A DNA stretch of 15,645 nt from contig CAAFTS010000021.1 in assembly GCA_900765975.1 (NCBI GenBank), forward strand, positions 1 to 15,645, given 5' to 3'. Origin of the DNA: Lachnospiraceae bacterium. Its GTDB lineage: Bacteria; Bacillota; Clostridia; Lachnospirales; Lachnospiraceae. A program made the position numbers and the translations under genes. The notes below the pieces were generated by a model. That model worked only from the letters and a program-made list of their open reading frames with translations, did no database searches and was not told where the DNA came from. This document shows, piece by piece, positions 7,890-15,609 of the stretch. Each line of letters opens with the position of its first letter. Position 1 is the stretch's first letter.

Positions 7890-9296
7890 ATGAAACATAC
7901 ACTCTATTTAAAATTTATCTGGCTGTATATCGTATTCGCTTTTTTAAGTTTGTTTACAGCCGCAACTCTGGGCAGGCAGCTAATTCTTAATCAACTTAAG
8001 GATACCTTTTCGCAACGTCTGTATCGGGAAGCTAACCTAATCTCAACCAACTATCTCCCTTCCTATTTTGATGGGGAGACTACGGTTCAGGCGGTTCATT
8101 CCCAACTAACTGCCATGCAAATTTATCTAGGTTCCTCCCTTTGGTTTGTTGACGAGGATGGAACATTGATCACAGCTTCCAACATAGAAAGCACAACAGC
8201 GCCAGCCAACATTCCTGATTTTGATCCGGCAGAAGTTGTCAGCAGCCAATATATTACAGGAACATACCATGACTATTTTCAAGAAAATGTAATCACAACC
8301 ATGGCCCCTGTCATCCAAGGCTTCCACACCAAAGGATATCTTTTGATCCATCAGCCGGTCTCTATTCTCGACAAAGAAGTAACGCAATTGATGCTGCCAC
8401 TTTATATCACGCTTGGAGTCGTATATTTTCTCTCCTTCCTGATACTGTTTGGCTTTCATTTTTTTATCTATCGTCCACTGCGCAAAATCATTGGAGCAGC
8501 CACACAATACGCATCCGGCAATCTGGACTATGAGATTCCGGTTTACACACATGATGAGATTGGTTATTTATCCGCTTCTTTAAATTATATGTCTTCCCAG
8601 CTCAAAGATATGGAGGATTATCAGAAAAAAATCGTAGCCAATGTCTCTCACGATTTCCGGTCTCCATTGACTTCCATAAAAGGATATGTAGGAGCTATTG
8701 CCGATGGAACAATCCCACCGGAGCTGCACGAAAAATATTTAAAGATTATCCTGTTTGAAACAGAACGGCTGACAGATCTGACACAAGATCTTCTGACACT
8801 CAACGCATTTGACACCAAAGAATTATTACTGAACAAGAGTAAGTTTGACATTCAAGAAACCATCAAGAACACAGCCGCTTCTTTTGAAGTAATTTGTACA
8901 AATAAACGTATTTCCATTGAACTCTTATTGCTTTCCGGACCAACACTTGTTTATGCAGACCAACGCAAGATACAGCAGGTTCTCTACAATCTTCTGGACA
9001 ATGCGATCAAATTCAGCGATCACGATTCCTCTGTCACAGTGGAAGTCATTCGCAAAAATGAAAAGTTCTTTATCTCCGTAAAAGACAGCGGTATGGGAAT
9101 CCCCAAAAAAGATCTCAATAAAATCTGGGAACGGTTTTATAAATCAGATCTCTCCCGCGGAAAAGACAAAAAAGGAACCGGACTCGGTCTTGCAATTGTC
9201 AAAGAGGCAATTCAGGCCCACGATGAACATATCAATGTCATTAGCACAGAGGGTGTCGGAACAGAATTTATCTTTTCACTTACCCGAGCTGAATAA
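7890..9296 (+). CDS. Membrane sensor histidine kinase (HAMP, HisKA, HATPase_c)
   Basis: This is the cognate kinase of the response regulator 56 nt upstream. In 468 residues: membrane helix 1 (about 8-27), an extracytoplasmic sensor region (about 30-167), helix 2 (about 168-193), HAMP linker (about 194-246), the dimerisation/phospho-acceptor helix with VSHDFRSPLTSIKGY (H254), and the ATPase domain with N box QQVLYNLLDNAIKFS (N367, N371), G1 box KDSGMGIP (D399), F box IWERFYKSD and G2 box GTGLGLAIV (429-437). AAAGGA with a 7-nt gap precedes the ATG. The sensor region has no motif that I can tie to a ligand, so the stimulus is unknown. Transcription stops at the hairpin 40 nt downstream. Confidence 0.95.
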   Translation: MKHTLYLKFIWLYIVFAFLSLFTAATLGRQLILNQLKDTFSQRLYREANLISTNYLPSYFDGETTVQAVHSQLTAMQIYLGSSLWFVDEDGTLITASNIESTTAPANIPDFDPAEVVSSQYITGTYHDYFQENVITTMAPVIQGFHTKGYLLIHQPVSILDKEVTQLMLPLYITLGVVYFLSFLILFGFHFFIYRPLRKIIGAATQYASGNLDYEIPVYTHDEIGYLSASLNYMSSQLKDMEDYQKKIVANVSHDFRSPLTSIKGYVGAIADGTIPPELHEKYLKIILFETERLTDLTQDLLTLNAFDTKELLLNKSKFDIQETIKNTAASFEVICTNKRISIELLLLSGPTLVYADQRKIQQVLYNLLDNAIKFSDHDSSVTVEVIRKNEKFFISVKDSGMGIPKKDLNKIWERFYKSDLSRGKDKKGTGLGLAIVKEAIQAHDEHINVISTEGVGTEFIFSLTRAE

Positions 9297-9336
9297 GGAA
9301 ACTTTTTCTTTCATGCACGGCAATCGAGATAGCAAA

Positions 9337-9369
9337 GGCGCTCCTGAAACTTCAGAAGCGCCCTTTTTT
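9337..9369 (+). terminator. Intrinsic terminator between the kinase gene and dnaB
   Basis: GGCGCTCCTGAA and TTCAGAAGCGCC form a stem with one internal mismatch and a 2-nt loop, followed by CTTTTTT on the plus strand. It lies just after the kinase stop and touches the convergent dnaB stop at 9368. In the minus direction the stem is followed only by TTTGCTATC, so it should work best for the plus-strand operon but may act on both. Confidence 0.85.
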
Positions 9370-10723
9370 ATTCCTGTTTCTGTTCTCTTAACTCATTTCC
9401 AAATCGTGTATACTGAGGCATCCATGCCAATCGAACGGTTCCAATCGGGCCGTTTCTCTGTTTTGCTATAATAATCTCTGCGATTCCTTTATCTTCCGTA
9501 TCCGGAATATAATAATCCTCTCGATAAATAAACATACAGACATCGGCATCCTGCTCGATTGCTCCAGACTCACGCAAGTCAGACAGCATCGGACGTTTAT
9601 CCGTTCTCGATTCAACCGCACGACTAAGCTGCGAAAGCGCGATAACCGGCACATTCAGCTCTCTGGCAAGCCCTTTCAAAGATCGGGAAATTTCCGAAAT
9701 CTCCTGCTGACGGCTTTCATTGCTGCGGCCGCCGCTTCCGCTCATCAACTGCAAATAGTCAATGATAATCAAATCCAATCCCAGTTCCAACTTATACTTG
9801 CGGCACTTTGAACGCATCTCTGCAATAGAAATTCCGGACGTATCATCGATAATCATTCTGGATTTTCCAATTCGTCCGGCACCCTCGATCAGCTTTTCCC
9901 AATCTGTATCTTTCAGATTACCTGTACGCAGCACCTGCGCATCGACATGAGACTCCAAAGAAAACAAACGGTTTACCAACTGCTCTTTTGACATCTCCAA
10001 ACTGAAAATCGCAACCGCCAGATTTTGGCGAAACGCTACGTGCTGTGCGATATTCAGTACAAACGCCGTCTTTCCCATAGAAGGACGCGCCGCTACCAGG
10101 ATCAGATCCGAGCGCTGCAATCCGGACAGCTTATAATCCAGATCAATAAACCCGGTCGGTATTCCCGTTACCGTTCCCTTCGTTTTAGATGCCTTTTCAA
10201 TCACATCCAGCGCATTGAGCACGACTTGTTTAATCGGTGTATATTCCTGAGAATTTCCATGCTCTACCAGTTCAAACACCTGTTTTTCTGTCTTTTCCAG
10301 AATCTCGCTCAACGGCTGATTTTCCTGATAACATGTATTCGCAATCTCTTCATTAATCTTGATCAATTTTCGAAGGATTGCCTTTTCCTGTACAATCTTT
10401 GCATAGTACTTCACATTTGCCGAAGTTTCCACGCCCATCTCAGCGATCAAATCTTTTACAAACTCCAGACCACTGACTTCCGGCGGAACATTTTTTTCCT
10501 TCAAATGCTCCTGAAGTGTAATCAGATCGATCGGCTGCCCCTTGTGAAACAATTCAAGCATCGCATCATAAACAATTCCATACGCAGTCTGATAAAAATC
10601 CTGACCGGTAATCAGTTCCGAAGCCGCCATAGCCGCTTCTTTATTCATCAGGATCGCACCGATGACCGCCCGCTCCGCTTCTGTACTATGCGGCATGATT
10701 CGTTTAATTACTGCTTCATCCAT
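9368..10723 (-). CDS. dnaB: Replicative DNA helicase DnaB (DnaC in B. subtilis naming)
   Basis: This is the hexameric 5'-3' helicase at the replication fork, 451 residues as expected. The N-terminal primase/loader-interacting domain (about 9-110, MPHSTEAERAVIGAILMN) is followed by a linker and the RecA-like ATPase: Walker A ARPSMGKT (212-219), catalytic glutamate E243 in FSLEMS, Walker B LIIIDYLQLM (318-327), DNA-binding loop region GGRSNESRQQEI, SQLSRAVESR, and DLRESGAIEQDAD. I use the ATG at 10723 because AGGGGA lies 7 nt away; a TTG directly before it (10726) is less well spaced. It follows rplI by 16 nt, the standard Firmicute order gdpP-rplI-dnaB. No intein or frameshift is seen. Confidence 0.97.
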   Translation of the reverse strand: MDEAVIKRIMPHSTEAERAVIGAILMNKEAAMAASELITGQDFYQTAYGIVYDAMLELFHKGQPIDLITLQEHLKEKNVPPEVSGLEFVKDLIAEMGVETSANVKYYAKIVQEKAILRKLIKINEEIANTCYQENQPLSEILEKTEKQVFELVEHGNSQEYTPIKQVVLNALDVIEKASKTKGTVTGIPTGFIDLDYKLSGLQRSDLILVAARPSMGKTAFVLNIAQHVAFRQNLAVAIFSLEMSKEQLVNRLFSLESHVDAQVLRTGNLKDTDWEKLIEGAGRIGKSRMIIDDTSGISIAEMRSKCRKYKLELGLDLIIIDYLQLMSGSGGRSNESRQQEISEISRSLKGLARELNVPVIALSQLSRAVESRTDKRPMLSDLRESGAIEQDADVCMFIYREDYYIPDTEDKGIAEIIIAKQRNGPIGTVRLAWMPQYTRFGNELREQKQE

Positions 10724-10739
10724 CAAGCATTCCCCTTAC

Positions 10740-11189
10740 TTATTTTTCTTCTGTCACAACAACCTTCAGTTCTGCCGTAACCTTCGGGTGGAGTTTCACC
10801 GGAACCGGATGTGTTCCTAGTGTTTTAATAGCATCCTTCAATTGGATCTTTTTCTTATCAATCTCCAGATTCATCTGCTCCTTTACTGCCAGTGCAATTT
10901 CCTTGCTGGATACAGATCCAAATGTTTTACCGCCTTCTCCGACTTTAATAGAAACTTCAATCTGTCCGGCTTTCAATTCTTCTGCAAGTGCTTTTGCAGC
11001 ATCCAGATTTTCCTTTGCAATCTTTGCCTCATTATCCTTCTGCAGTTTCAAATCATTTAGATTTTTATTATTCGCCTCAACGCCTAACTTTTTCGGCAAA
11101 ATAAAATTTCTCGCATATCCGTCATTGACATTTACAATTTCACCCTTTTTTCCAAGAGACTTTACATCCTGTAATAAAATAACTTTCAT
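10740..11189 (-). CDS. rplI: 50S ribosomal protein L9
   Basis: L9 has 149 residues, its usual length. The N-terminal rRNA-binding domain (1-52) begins [19 protein letters not shown] and includes [15 protein letters not shown] long connecting helix (about 41-75) leads to the C-terminal domain (about 80-149) with [16 protein letters not shown] and the [15 protein letters not shown] end. An in-frame TTG at 11210 would add seven residues, but GGAG lies 9 nt before the ATG at 11189 and that protein start is canonical. It stands between gdpP (36 nt upstream) and dnaB (16 nt downstream) and should be co-transcribed with both. Confidence 0.97.
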   Translation of the reverse strand: MKVILLQDVKSLGKKGEIVNVNDGYARNFILPKKLGVEANNKNLNDLKLQKDNEAKIAKENLDAAKALAEELKAGQIEVSIKVGEGGKTFGSVSSKEIALAVKEQMNLEIDKKKIQLKDAIKTLGTHPVPVKLHPKVTAELKVVVTEEK

Positions 11190-11225
11190 TTCTATACACT
11201 CCTTTTTCAAATTAACTTAACGCTT

Positions 11226-13271
11226 TTAAATATCTCCTTCTTCGATCATCTGATCAATGGTATCCTTCAGCGTATTGATTGCCTCTTCTATATCTGTATG
11301 GTCAAACTGTGCACCGGCTGCATTGATATGACCGCCGCCACCCAGTTTCTCTGCGATAATCTGCACATTAACCTCATCAATGGAACGGGCACTCATATAG
11401 ATTCTTCCATTATAAACTGTCAGCACAAACGATGCTTTAATCCCATTGATATCCAGTAATTCATTGGCCGTCTGTGCCCCCAGAACAGTCGGGCTGTCAA
11501 TATCACTCGGACACTCTGCAATCGCATACTCACTGCGATATACTTCCGCCAGTCTGACCGCCTCTGCCTTCGCACGATAAGACTCAATATCATCTCGGAA
11601 CATTTTGCGCACTCTTGTAATATCCGCACCGCATCTTCGCAAAAATGCTGCTGCCTCAAAGGTACGCACTCCTGTACGATTCATGAAATTTCTAGTATCG
11701 ATCATAATACCTGCATACAGACAATCCGCCTCCACACTCGGTACACGAATATCTTCTACAATATACTGCAGCACTTCGGCAACCATTTCGCAGGTAGAAG
11801 AAGAATACGGCTCGATATAGGACAACACCGCATTCTCAATTCCGGAACTGCTCTGTCTGTGATGATCCAATACCGCGATCAATTTCGAACGTCTCAAAAG
11901 TTCCGGACATTCTGTCATCTGCGGTTTGTTCGTATCTACAACAACGACCATCGTATTTTCATTAAACTGATCCAAAGCCTGTTCAGATGTCAGGAAAATA
12001 TCCTTCTCATAAGAAGAGCTTTCCAAAATCTCATCATACAGCGGTCTGATTGAACTTGTATTTTCATTCATTACAATATGCGCCCGTTTTCCCAGTGCCT
12101 TTGCCGCCCGGTAAATACCCATACAGGCTCCCAGACTGTCTGCATCTGCAATCTTATGACCCATAACGATCACCTGATCTTTTCCGGTAATAAATTCACG
12201 CAGCGCCTCTGCTTTTACCCTTGCTTTCACACGGGTATTCTTGGAAGTCTGTTCCTTTTTTCCGCCAAAATATGTAATACTCTGACTGTCCTTTGCCACG
12301 GCCTGATCGCCGCCTCTTGCCAGAGCCAGATCAATTGCCATACGGGCATAGTTATAACTCTGTGCATAAGTAGTCGTATTCAGACCCAGACCGATACTCA
12401 AAGACGCCGAACGTGCATTACCGATATTGACCTGCTTGACCTCTTCCAAAAGCGAAAACTTATCCGCCTCGAACTTGCGGTAGCTTTCCTTTCGAATCAC
12501 GATAAAATACTTATCCTTTTCCAGTTTCTTGACGATTCCGTCCTCATCGCCGATATATTTATTGATTTTTCGATCAATGAGCGCAACCAAAAGAGACTGT
12601 CTGACCTCTTCTACACTTTCCATTACTTCATCATAATTATCAATGTAGATCAGACCTGCGATCATCCTCTGGTCTTCGTTTTCCCGAATATAAGAATTCA
12701 GTTCTGTTACATCATTGAGACACAGCGTAACAAAATACTCCCTGCCTTCCGGCATCTGCACAACTTCTTCCGTATCACTGAACCCTTCCACCGATACTTT
12801 ACGCAGCACTGCCTGATAATCCCGGTCCTGATAATGCACTTCCAGTTCTACATGATCCACATCCCCATGCGGAATCACCCGCTGTCCCAATTCAGGGATC
12901 AATTTATACATATATTTTTCACGTTTCTGATCTGCAAAAATTTCCGCAAACAGCTTATTTCTCCAGAGAATCTTCCCATCCTCCAGCAAAATCGCATAAG
13001 GTACTGTCAATTCCTGCAGCAACGTGTTCTGAATCCCACGATACTGCGTAGAAAACTGGATCATATCTGCAAGTATCAAAGATCGTTTATAAAAATACAG
13101 TCCTCCGACCATCACCGCATAGATAATAACAAAGACTGACATTACCACACCAGCTTTACGGTCTACTTTATACATCCAAAGATTCATGGCAATCAAAACT
13201 ACCGTCATGATAATCGGCCAATACATATAAATCTTAAGCTGACCCTTTAAACGCACATCTCTTTCCTTCAT
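11226..13271 (-). CDS. gdpP: c-di-AMP phosphodiesterase GdpP (DHH/DHHA1)
   Basis: This 681-residue membrane enzyme hydrolyses cyclic di-AMP, the second messenger controlling potassium, osmotic balance and cell-wall stress in Firmicutes. Order: two membrane helices (about 14-33 and 41-61), a PAS-like domain (about 80-140), a degenerate GGDEF domain (about 205-325, where the GGDEF site reads EKDKY at 251-255), then DHH with GHKIADADSLG (H371, D375, D377), VVDTNKP (D446), LDHH (D469-H471) and IDTRNF (D525), and DHHA1 with LGGGGHINAAG (643-653). All metal ligands expected for DHH enzymes are present, so it should be active. GGAGGG with about an 8-nt gap precedes the ATG at 13271. It is the first gene of the operon with rplI and dnaB. 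Confidence 0.95.
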   Translation of the reverse strand: MKERDVRLKGQLKIYMYWPIIMTVVLIAMNLWMYKVDRKAGVVMSVFVIIYAVMVGGLYFYKRSLILADMIQFSTQYRGIQNTLLQELTVPYAILLEDGKILWRNKLFAEIFADQKREKYMYKLIPELGQRVIPHGDVDHVELEVHYQDRDYQAVLRKVSVEGFSDTEEVVQMPEGREYFVTLCLNDVTELNSYIRENEDQRMIAGLIYIDNYDEVMESVEEVRQSLLVALIDRKINKYIGDEDGIVKKLEKDKYFIVIRKESYRKFEADKFSLLEEVKQVNIGNARSASLSIGLGLNTTTYAQSYNYARMAIDLALARGGDQAVAKDSQSITYFGGKKEQTSKNTRVKARVKAEALREFITGKDQVIVMGHKIADADSLGACMGIYRAAKALGKRAHIVMNENTSSIRPLYDEILESSSYEKDIFLTSEQALDQFNENTMVVVVDTNKPQMTECPELLRRSKLIAVLDHHRQSSSGIENAVLSYIEPYSSSTCEMVAEVLQYIVEDIRVPSVEADCLYAGIMIDTRNFMNRTGVRTFEAAAFLRRCGADITRVRKMFRDDIESYRAKAEAVRLAEVYRSEYAIAECPSDIDSPTVLGAQTANELLDINGIKASFVLTVYNGRIYMSARSIDEVNVQIIAEKLGGGGHINAAGAQFDHTDIEEAINTLKDTIDQMIEEGDI

Positions 13272-13365
13272 TCACTTTCCCTCCAAGCACACATCCGGAT
13301 GATACTCACCTCTGTTGCGCTTTCTGTTGTATCCTTATTTTACTACTTTACTCATTAATAGATAC

Positions 13366-13374
13366 AGTATACCA
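13366..13374 (-). promoter_or_regulatory. Possible extended -10 promoter for gdpP-rplI-dnaB
   Basis: On the minus strand the sequence reads TGGTATACT, an extended -10 element (TGn plus a 5-of-6 match), about 95 nt before the gdpP start. No good -35 lies 16-18 nt upstream (TAGATT at 17 nt). It is the best core promoter that I find near the gene. Transcription could also come through from the stronger promoter at 13592-13620. Confidence 0.35.
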
Positions 13375-13504
13375 CTTTTTCCGCATAGAATCTACTGAGA
13401 TTTTTTTGGAAGAATTCTACAGACCGTACATAGACGAAAAACAGATCGTTATACTATGTCAGACGGCAGCGACAGTGACAACTAACCCAACGAATGCTCA
13501 ACCT

Positions 13505-13586
13505 TAAAGCGCGAAGAAAGCCCCGGAGCTGCAACTCCGGGGCTTTCGCTTTGTGTACCACTTGGATACAATCTCTTTCTCAGCTG
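13505..13586 (-). ncRNA. Candidate short hairpin-terminated RNA upstream of gdpP
   Basis: A near-consensus promoter at 13592-13620 would start transcription near 13585-13587. About 40 nt later comes a perfect 13-bp hairpin, followed by TTCGCGCTTT. The predicted product is roughly 75-80 nt. The gap 13272-13660 holds no convincing gene. A 29-codon frame starting inside the -10 (ATG at 13593) runs through the hairpin and ends at 13504, but this promoter would not transcribe its start codon. Alternatives: the hairpin is merely the terminator of the broken GH3 gene (115 nt after its stop), or it is an attenuator in a long gdpP leader of about 315 nt. No known RNA family was recognised; I looked for ydaO (c-di-AMP riboswitch) features and saw none that convince. 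Confidence 0.35.
13516..13547. terminator. Perfect 13-bp hairpin terminator, possibly bidirectional
   Basis: GAAAGCCCCGGAG (13516-13528), loop CTGCAA, CTCCGGGGCTTTC (13535-13547). The stem is perfect and GC-rich in its middle. The tails are T-rich but interrupted on both strands: TTTCGCTTT on plus, and TTTCTTCGCGCTTT on minus when counted from the GC core. It can end transcripts arriving from the GH3 relic or from the promoter at 13592-13620 (minus), or a plus-strand transcript if one exists. Confidence 0.75.
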
Positions 13587-13591
13587 TCGCC

Positions 13592-13620
13592 ATTATAACT
13601 TATGCCTTTGGCATTTTCAA
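13592..13620 (-). promoter_or_regulatory. Strong sigma-A type promoter pointing toward gdpP
   Basis: On the minus strand, TTGAAA (13620-13615) and TATAAT (13597-13592) are separated by exactly 17 nt: a perfect -10 and a 5-of-6 -35. It is the best core promoter in the window and lies between the GH3 relic and the hairpin at 13516-13547, so the hairpin is the first thing it transcribes. Confidence 0.6.
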
Positions 13621-13660
13621 GTATTCCCTTTTATTGATTTTTTATACCTTGAATGAAAAA

Positions 13661-14732
13661 CTAATAACTCATCCCAAAGTTCAACTCATAATAATTTCCG
13701 GCACAATCTCTGTAAGCATAGGCTTTTCCATTCTCATCTTTCATACTTTCCGGCATATACAGATCCTTATCATATCCCGGTACATCATTTGGGCTCATAC
13801 AGATTCCCTCTGCATTAACCGCCAGAACCGCTTCCCCTCTCGGCAATGTGATCGGCAGCTTGCCTACCGGAGCAAATCTTCCGAAAATCACATCCAGAAT
13901 CGCACTCAGATACGTATCAATTCCTGCCAGCAGCGCATCCGAATGAACCTCCACATTTCCCACCAGCCACGCCAGCGTAACATTGATATTGGAAATAATT
14001 TTTCCGCCGTTTGCATGAACAGTTTCTGCAATCTTCTGAATTCTTTCTGCCCCTGCCAATATTGTTTCCTTATGTGTTCTCGGCAGCGGTTTGCCATCCT
14101 CACTCACATCACACACTTCTTTTCCGTCACAGATATCCAGCTCCAAATACCCTTTCATTGCACTAAAGTATTCTCCACTGGACGGAGAAATCATCAAAAT
14201 CGCATAGTCTGCATCCTCTTCTTTTTCTGTCAACGTCACTCCTGAAAACATTTTCTTTAACGCCGCTGTCGATTTCTTTGACTGCTCAGCGTCTTTATGA
14301 AATGCCTCCACATATACTTTTTTTGCCGTTTAGTTTTTCTTCTGTCAAAGGTAGAACTCCGTCATTTTTCAAAAGCACAACACTCTGTCGATGCGCCTTT
14401 GCAGCAGCCTCCCAGTCTTCCTTCTCCGCAACTGCCTCCACAGCTTTTTGCGGATCCGATATGGATTCTCAAACAATCCCAGCGCAAACATTTCCTCCAG
14501 CGTACGTGCAACTGCCCGGTCCAACGCCTCATCTGTCAGAATCAGCTGCTCTTTTGTAAATCCTTCCGAGACCGGATGTTCTTCATAATATCCATTTTTT
14601 CCACTCTCCGCTACCATCCAGATCCTTAAAATACAGACCATCTTTTTCAATCACGTTTCGATTAACCTTACCAATCACAGGTCCGTTCGGATTCTCATAA
14701 TATTTTACTCGATCAGATGCTTTTACTACCAC
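13661..14732 (-). pseudogene. Decayed glycoside hydrolase family 3 (beta-glucosidase type) gene
   Basis: Three pieces of one GH3 gene survive. From a GTG at 14732 (AAGGA 6 nt upstream) the reading has PVIGKVNRNVIEKDGLYFKD and LDGSGEWKKW, the usual start of clostridial GH3 enzymes, and meets a stop near 14607. In the next frame comes EEHPVSEGFTKEQLILTDEA and LGLFENPYR, from the end of the catalytic half. A one-base loss near 14452-14460 then shifts to the frame with DPQKAVEAVAEK, HRQSVVLLKNDGVLPL and the GH3 C-terminal domain (DYAILMISPSSGEYFSA; FGRFAPVGKLPITLPRG), ending NYYELNFGMSY at 13661. About 355 codons remain of a usual 700-850: most of the TIM barrel with the nucleophile is deleted internally. 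It cannot be an active enzyme. The ancestral role was presumably hydrolysis of beta-linked plant oligosaccharides. Confidence 0.85.
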
Positions 14733-14857
14733 AATATATCCTTAAATCATTTCTGTTATCTTTTCACATCTTCTATTATGACGAAAACACCATCCAACCC
14801 CTTAGAATTATTTTTTGTATTTCACATAATTTTTTTAGTCTTTTTCTGAATTCAGTT

Positions 14858-14910
14858 AAAAAATAAAAGAAGCCTTCTTTACAAACTTAAGTACTAGAAG
14901 ACTTCTTTTA
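14858..14910 (-). terminator. Intrinsic terminator of the epimerase-like gene
   Basis: On the minus strand AAAAGAAG-T-CTTCT and AGAAGG-CTTCTTTT pair over about 14 bp with one mismatch and a 17-nt loop, followed by ATTTTTT. It begins about 30 nt after the gene's stop. The AT-rich stem and clear T-run fit a factor-independent terminator. Confidence 0.75.
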
Positions 14911-14940
14911 TGTGTTATACTATTTTCCTCTTATTTCCAT

Positions 14941-15534
14941 CTACATTTTGTCATATACAGCTCTTCCCATCACAACATTATCAACACCCATTTCAGCTAG
15001 ATTCTTTTTTATATCATCTGTTATTGCACCATCTGCCCAAAGTTTAACTCCATATTTCGAACAATTATTAAGTTTATTTTTCATCTTAGAAATAAAAATT
15101 TGACCTCTCATGTCTGGCTCACATGTCATAACTAAAACATCCTTTATTTTGTCCTCAAATGTATATTGATACTCTTCTATTGATGTTGCCGGATTAAAAG
15201 CCAAACCAACTTTTATATTTTTTTCCAAATATGCATTTATAATTTGGGATGGATATCTCGTACAATCCGGATGAAAAAATACTATACCGATGTGTTTCAT
15301 CTGCGATATTTCCTCTAAATATTGTAATGGATTCGTCACCATCAAATGAACTGACACTTCACATTTCACTGTATTGCATATACCTCTTAACACTTTCATT
15401 CCAAATGTAATATTATTAATATAATTCCCATCTTCTATATCCACGTGAATGTGATTATATTTTTCTTCTAAAACAGACGCCATTATCCCTAACTTCATTA
15501 CATCACAACTTGCAATAGATGGACACACTTTCAT
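14941..15534 (-). CDS. Ribulose-phosphate 3-epimerase family protein (short form)
   Basis: This is a TIM-barrel pentose/hexulose-phosphate 3-epimerase relative of 197 residues. Conserved features: PSIAS (S6), HIHVDIEDGNY with metal and catalytic positions H30 and D32, SVHLMVTNP (H63), KVGLAFNPATSIEE (108-121), CEPDMRGQIFI where classical enzymes have NPGFGGQ, and WADGAI (D168). All four expected metal ligands are present, so it should be catalytic. It ends at MGRAVYDKM, about 20 residues short of typical RPE, lacking the last helix. The divergent phosphate loop suggests a substrate other than ribulose-5-phosphate, such as an allulose-6-phosphate type sugar; this is inference. AGAGG lies about 8 nt before the ATG. 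It has its own promoter, operator candidate and terminator, and is more AT-rich than the core genes, hinting at acquisition. Confidence 0.8.
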   Translation of the reverse strand: MKVCPSIASCDVMKLGIMASVLEEKYNHIHVDIEDGNYINNITFGMKVLRGICNTVKCEVSVHLMVTNPLQYLEEISQMKHIGIVFFHPDCTRYPSQIINAYLEKNIKVGLAFNPATSIEEYQYTFEDKIKDVLVMTCEPDMRGQIFISKMKNKLNNCSKYGVKLWADGAITDDIKKNLAEMGVDNVVMGRAVYDKM

Positions 15535-15560
15535 GTTTCTATCCTCTCATTTTCTTTGGT

Positions 15561-15578
15561 ACTGTAAAGTTTTACAGT
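15561..15578. promoter_or_regulatory. Palindromic operator candidate upstream of the epimerase-like gene
   Basis: ACTGTAAA and TTTACAGT form a perfect 8+8 inverted repeat with a 2-bp centre, 26 nt before the start codon and just downstream of the inferred -10. The position fits a repressor site over the transcription start. The regulator is not in the window. A short RNA hairpin is also possible, but a 2-nt loop makes a DNA operator more likely. Confidence 0.6.
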
Positions 15579-15581
15579 CCT

Positions 15582-15609
15582 ATTTTTATTAAAAACCTTT
15601 TATTTTCAA
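15582..15609 (-). promoter_or_regulatory. Promoter for the epimerase-like gene
   Basis: On the minus strand TTGAAA (15609-15604) is followed after 16 nt by AAAAAT (15587-15582), a 5-of-6 -35 with a weak -10. It sits directly upstream of the palindrome at 15561-15578 in a very AT-rich stretch, so the exact -10 is uncertain. Confidence 0.4.

Noticed and set aside
10025..10780. Plus-strand open frame of 251 codons
   Set aside because: It is antisense to dnaB and the rplI end, with no domain recognised.
12078..13139. Long plus-strand open frame of 353 codons
   Set aside because: It lies entirely antisense to gdpP, has no ribosome site or recognisable domain, and is rich in Cys/His/Arg as expected of an antisense shadow.
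13388..13407. Possible plus-strand terminator (AATCT-ACTG-AGATT followed by T7)
   Set aside because: The stem is only 5 bp and AT-rich, and no plus-strand gene ends there.
13272..13585. c-di-AMP (ydaO-type) riboswitch upstream of gdpP
   Set aside because: I could not match its conserved core by eye on either strand. A covariance search would settle it.
13504..13593. 29-codon minus-strand frame starting MATAEKEIVSKW
   Set aside because: Its ATG overlaps the -10 of the strong promoter and its second half is the terminator hairpin, so translation to the end is unlikely. I prefer a non-coding RNA.
13553..14245. Plus-strand open frame of 230 codons
   Set aside because: It is antisense to the GH3 relic, which reads clearly on the minus strand.
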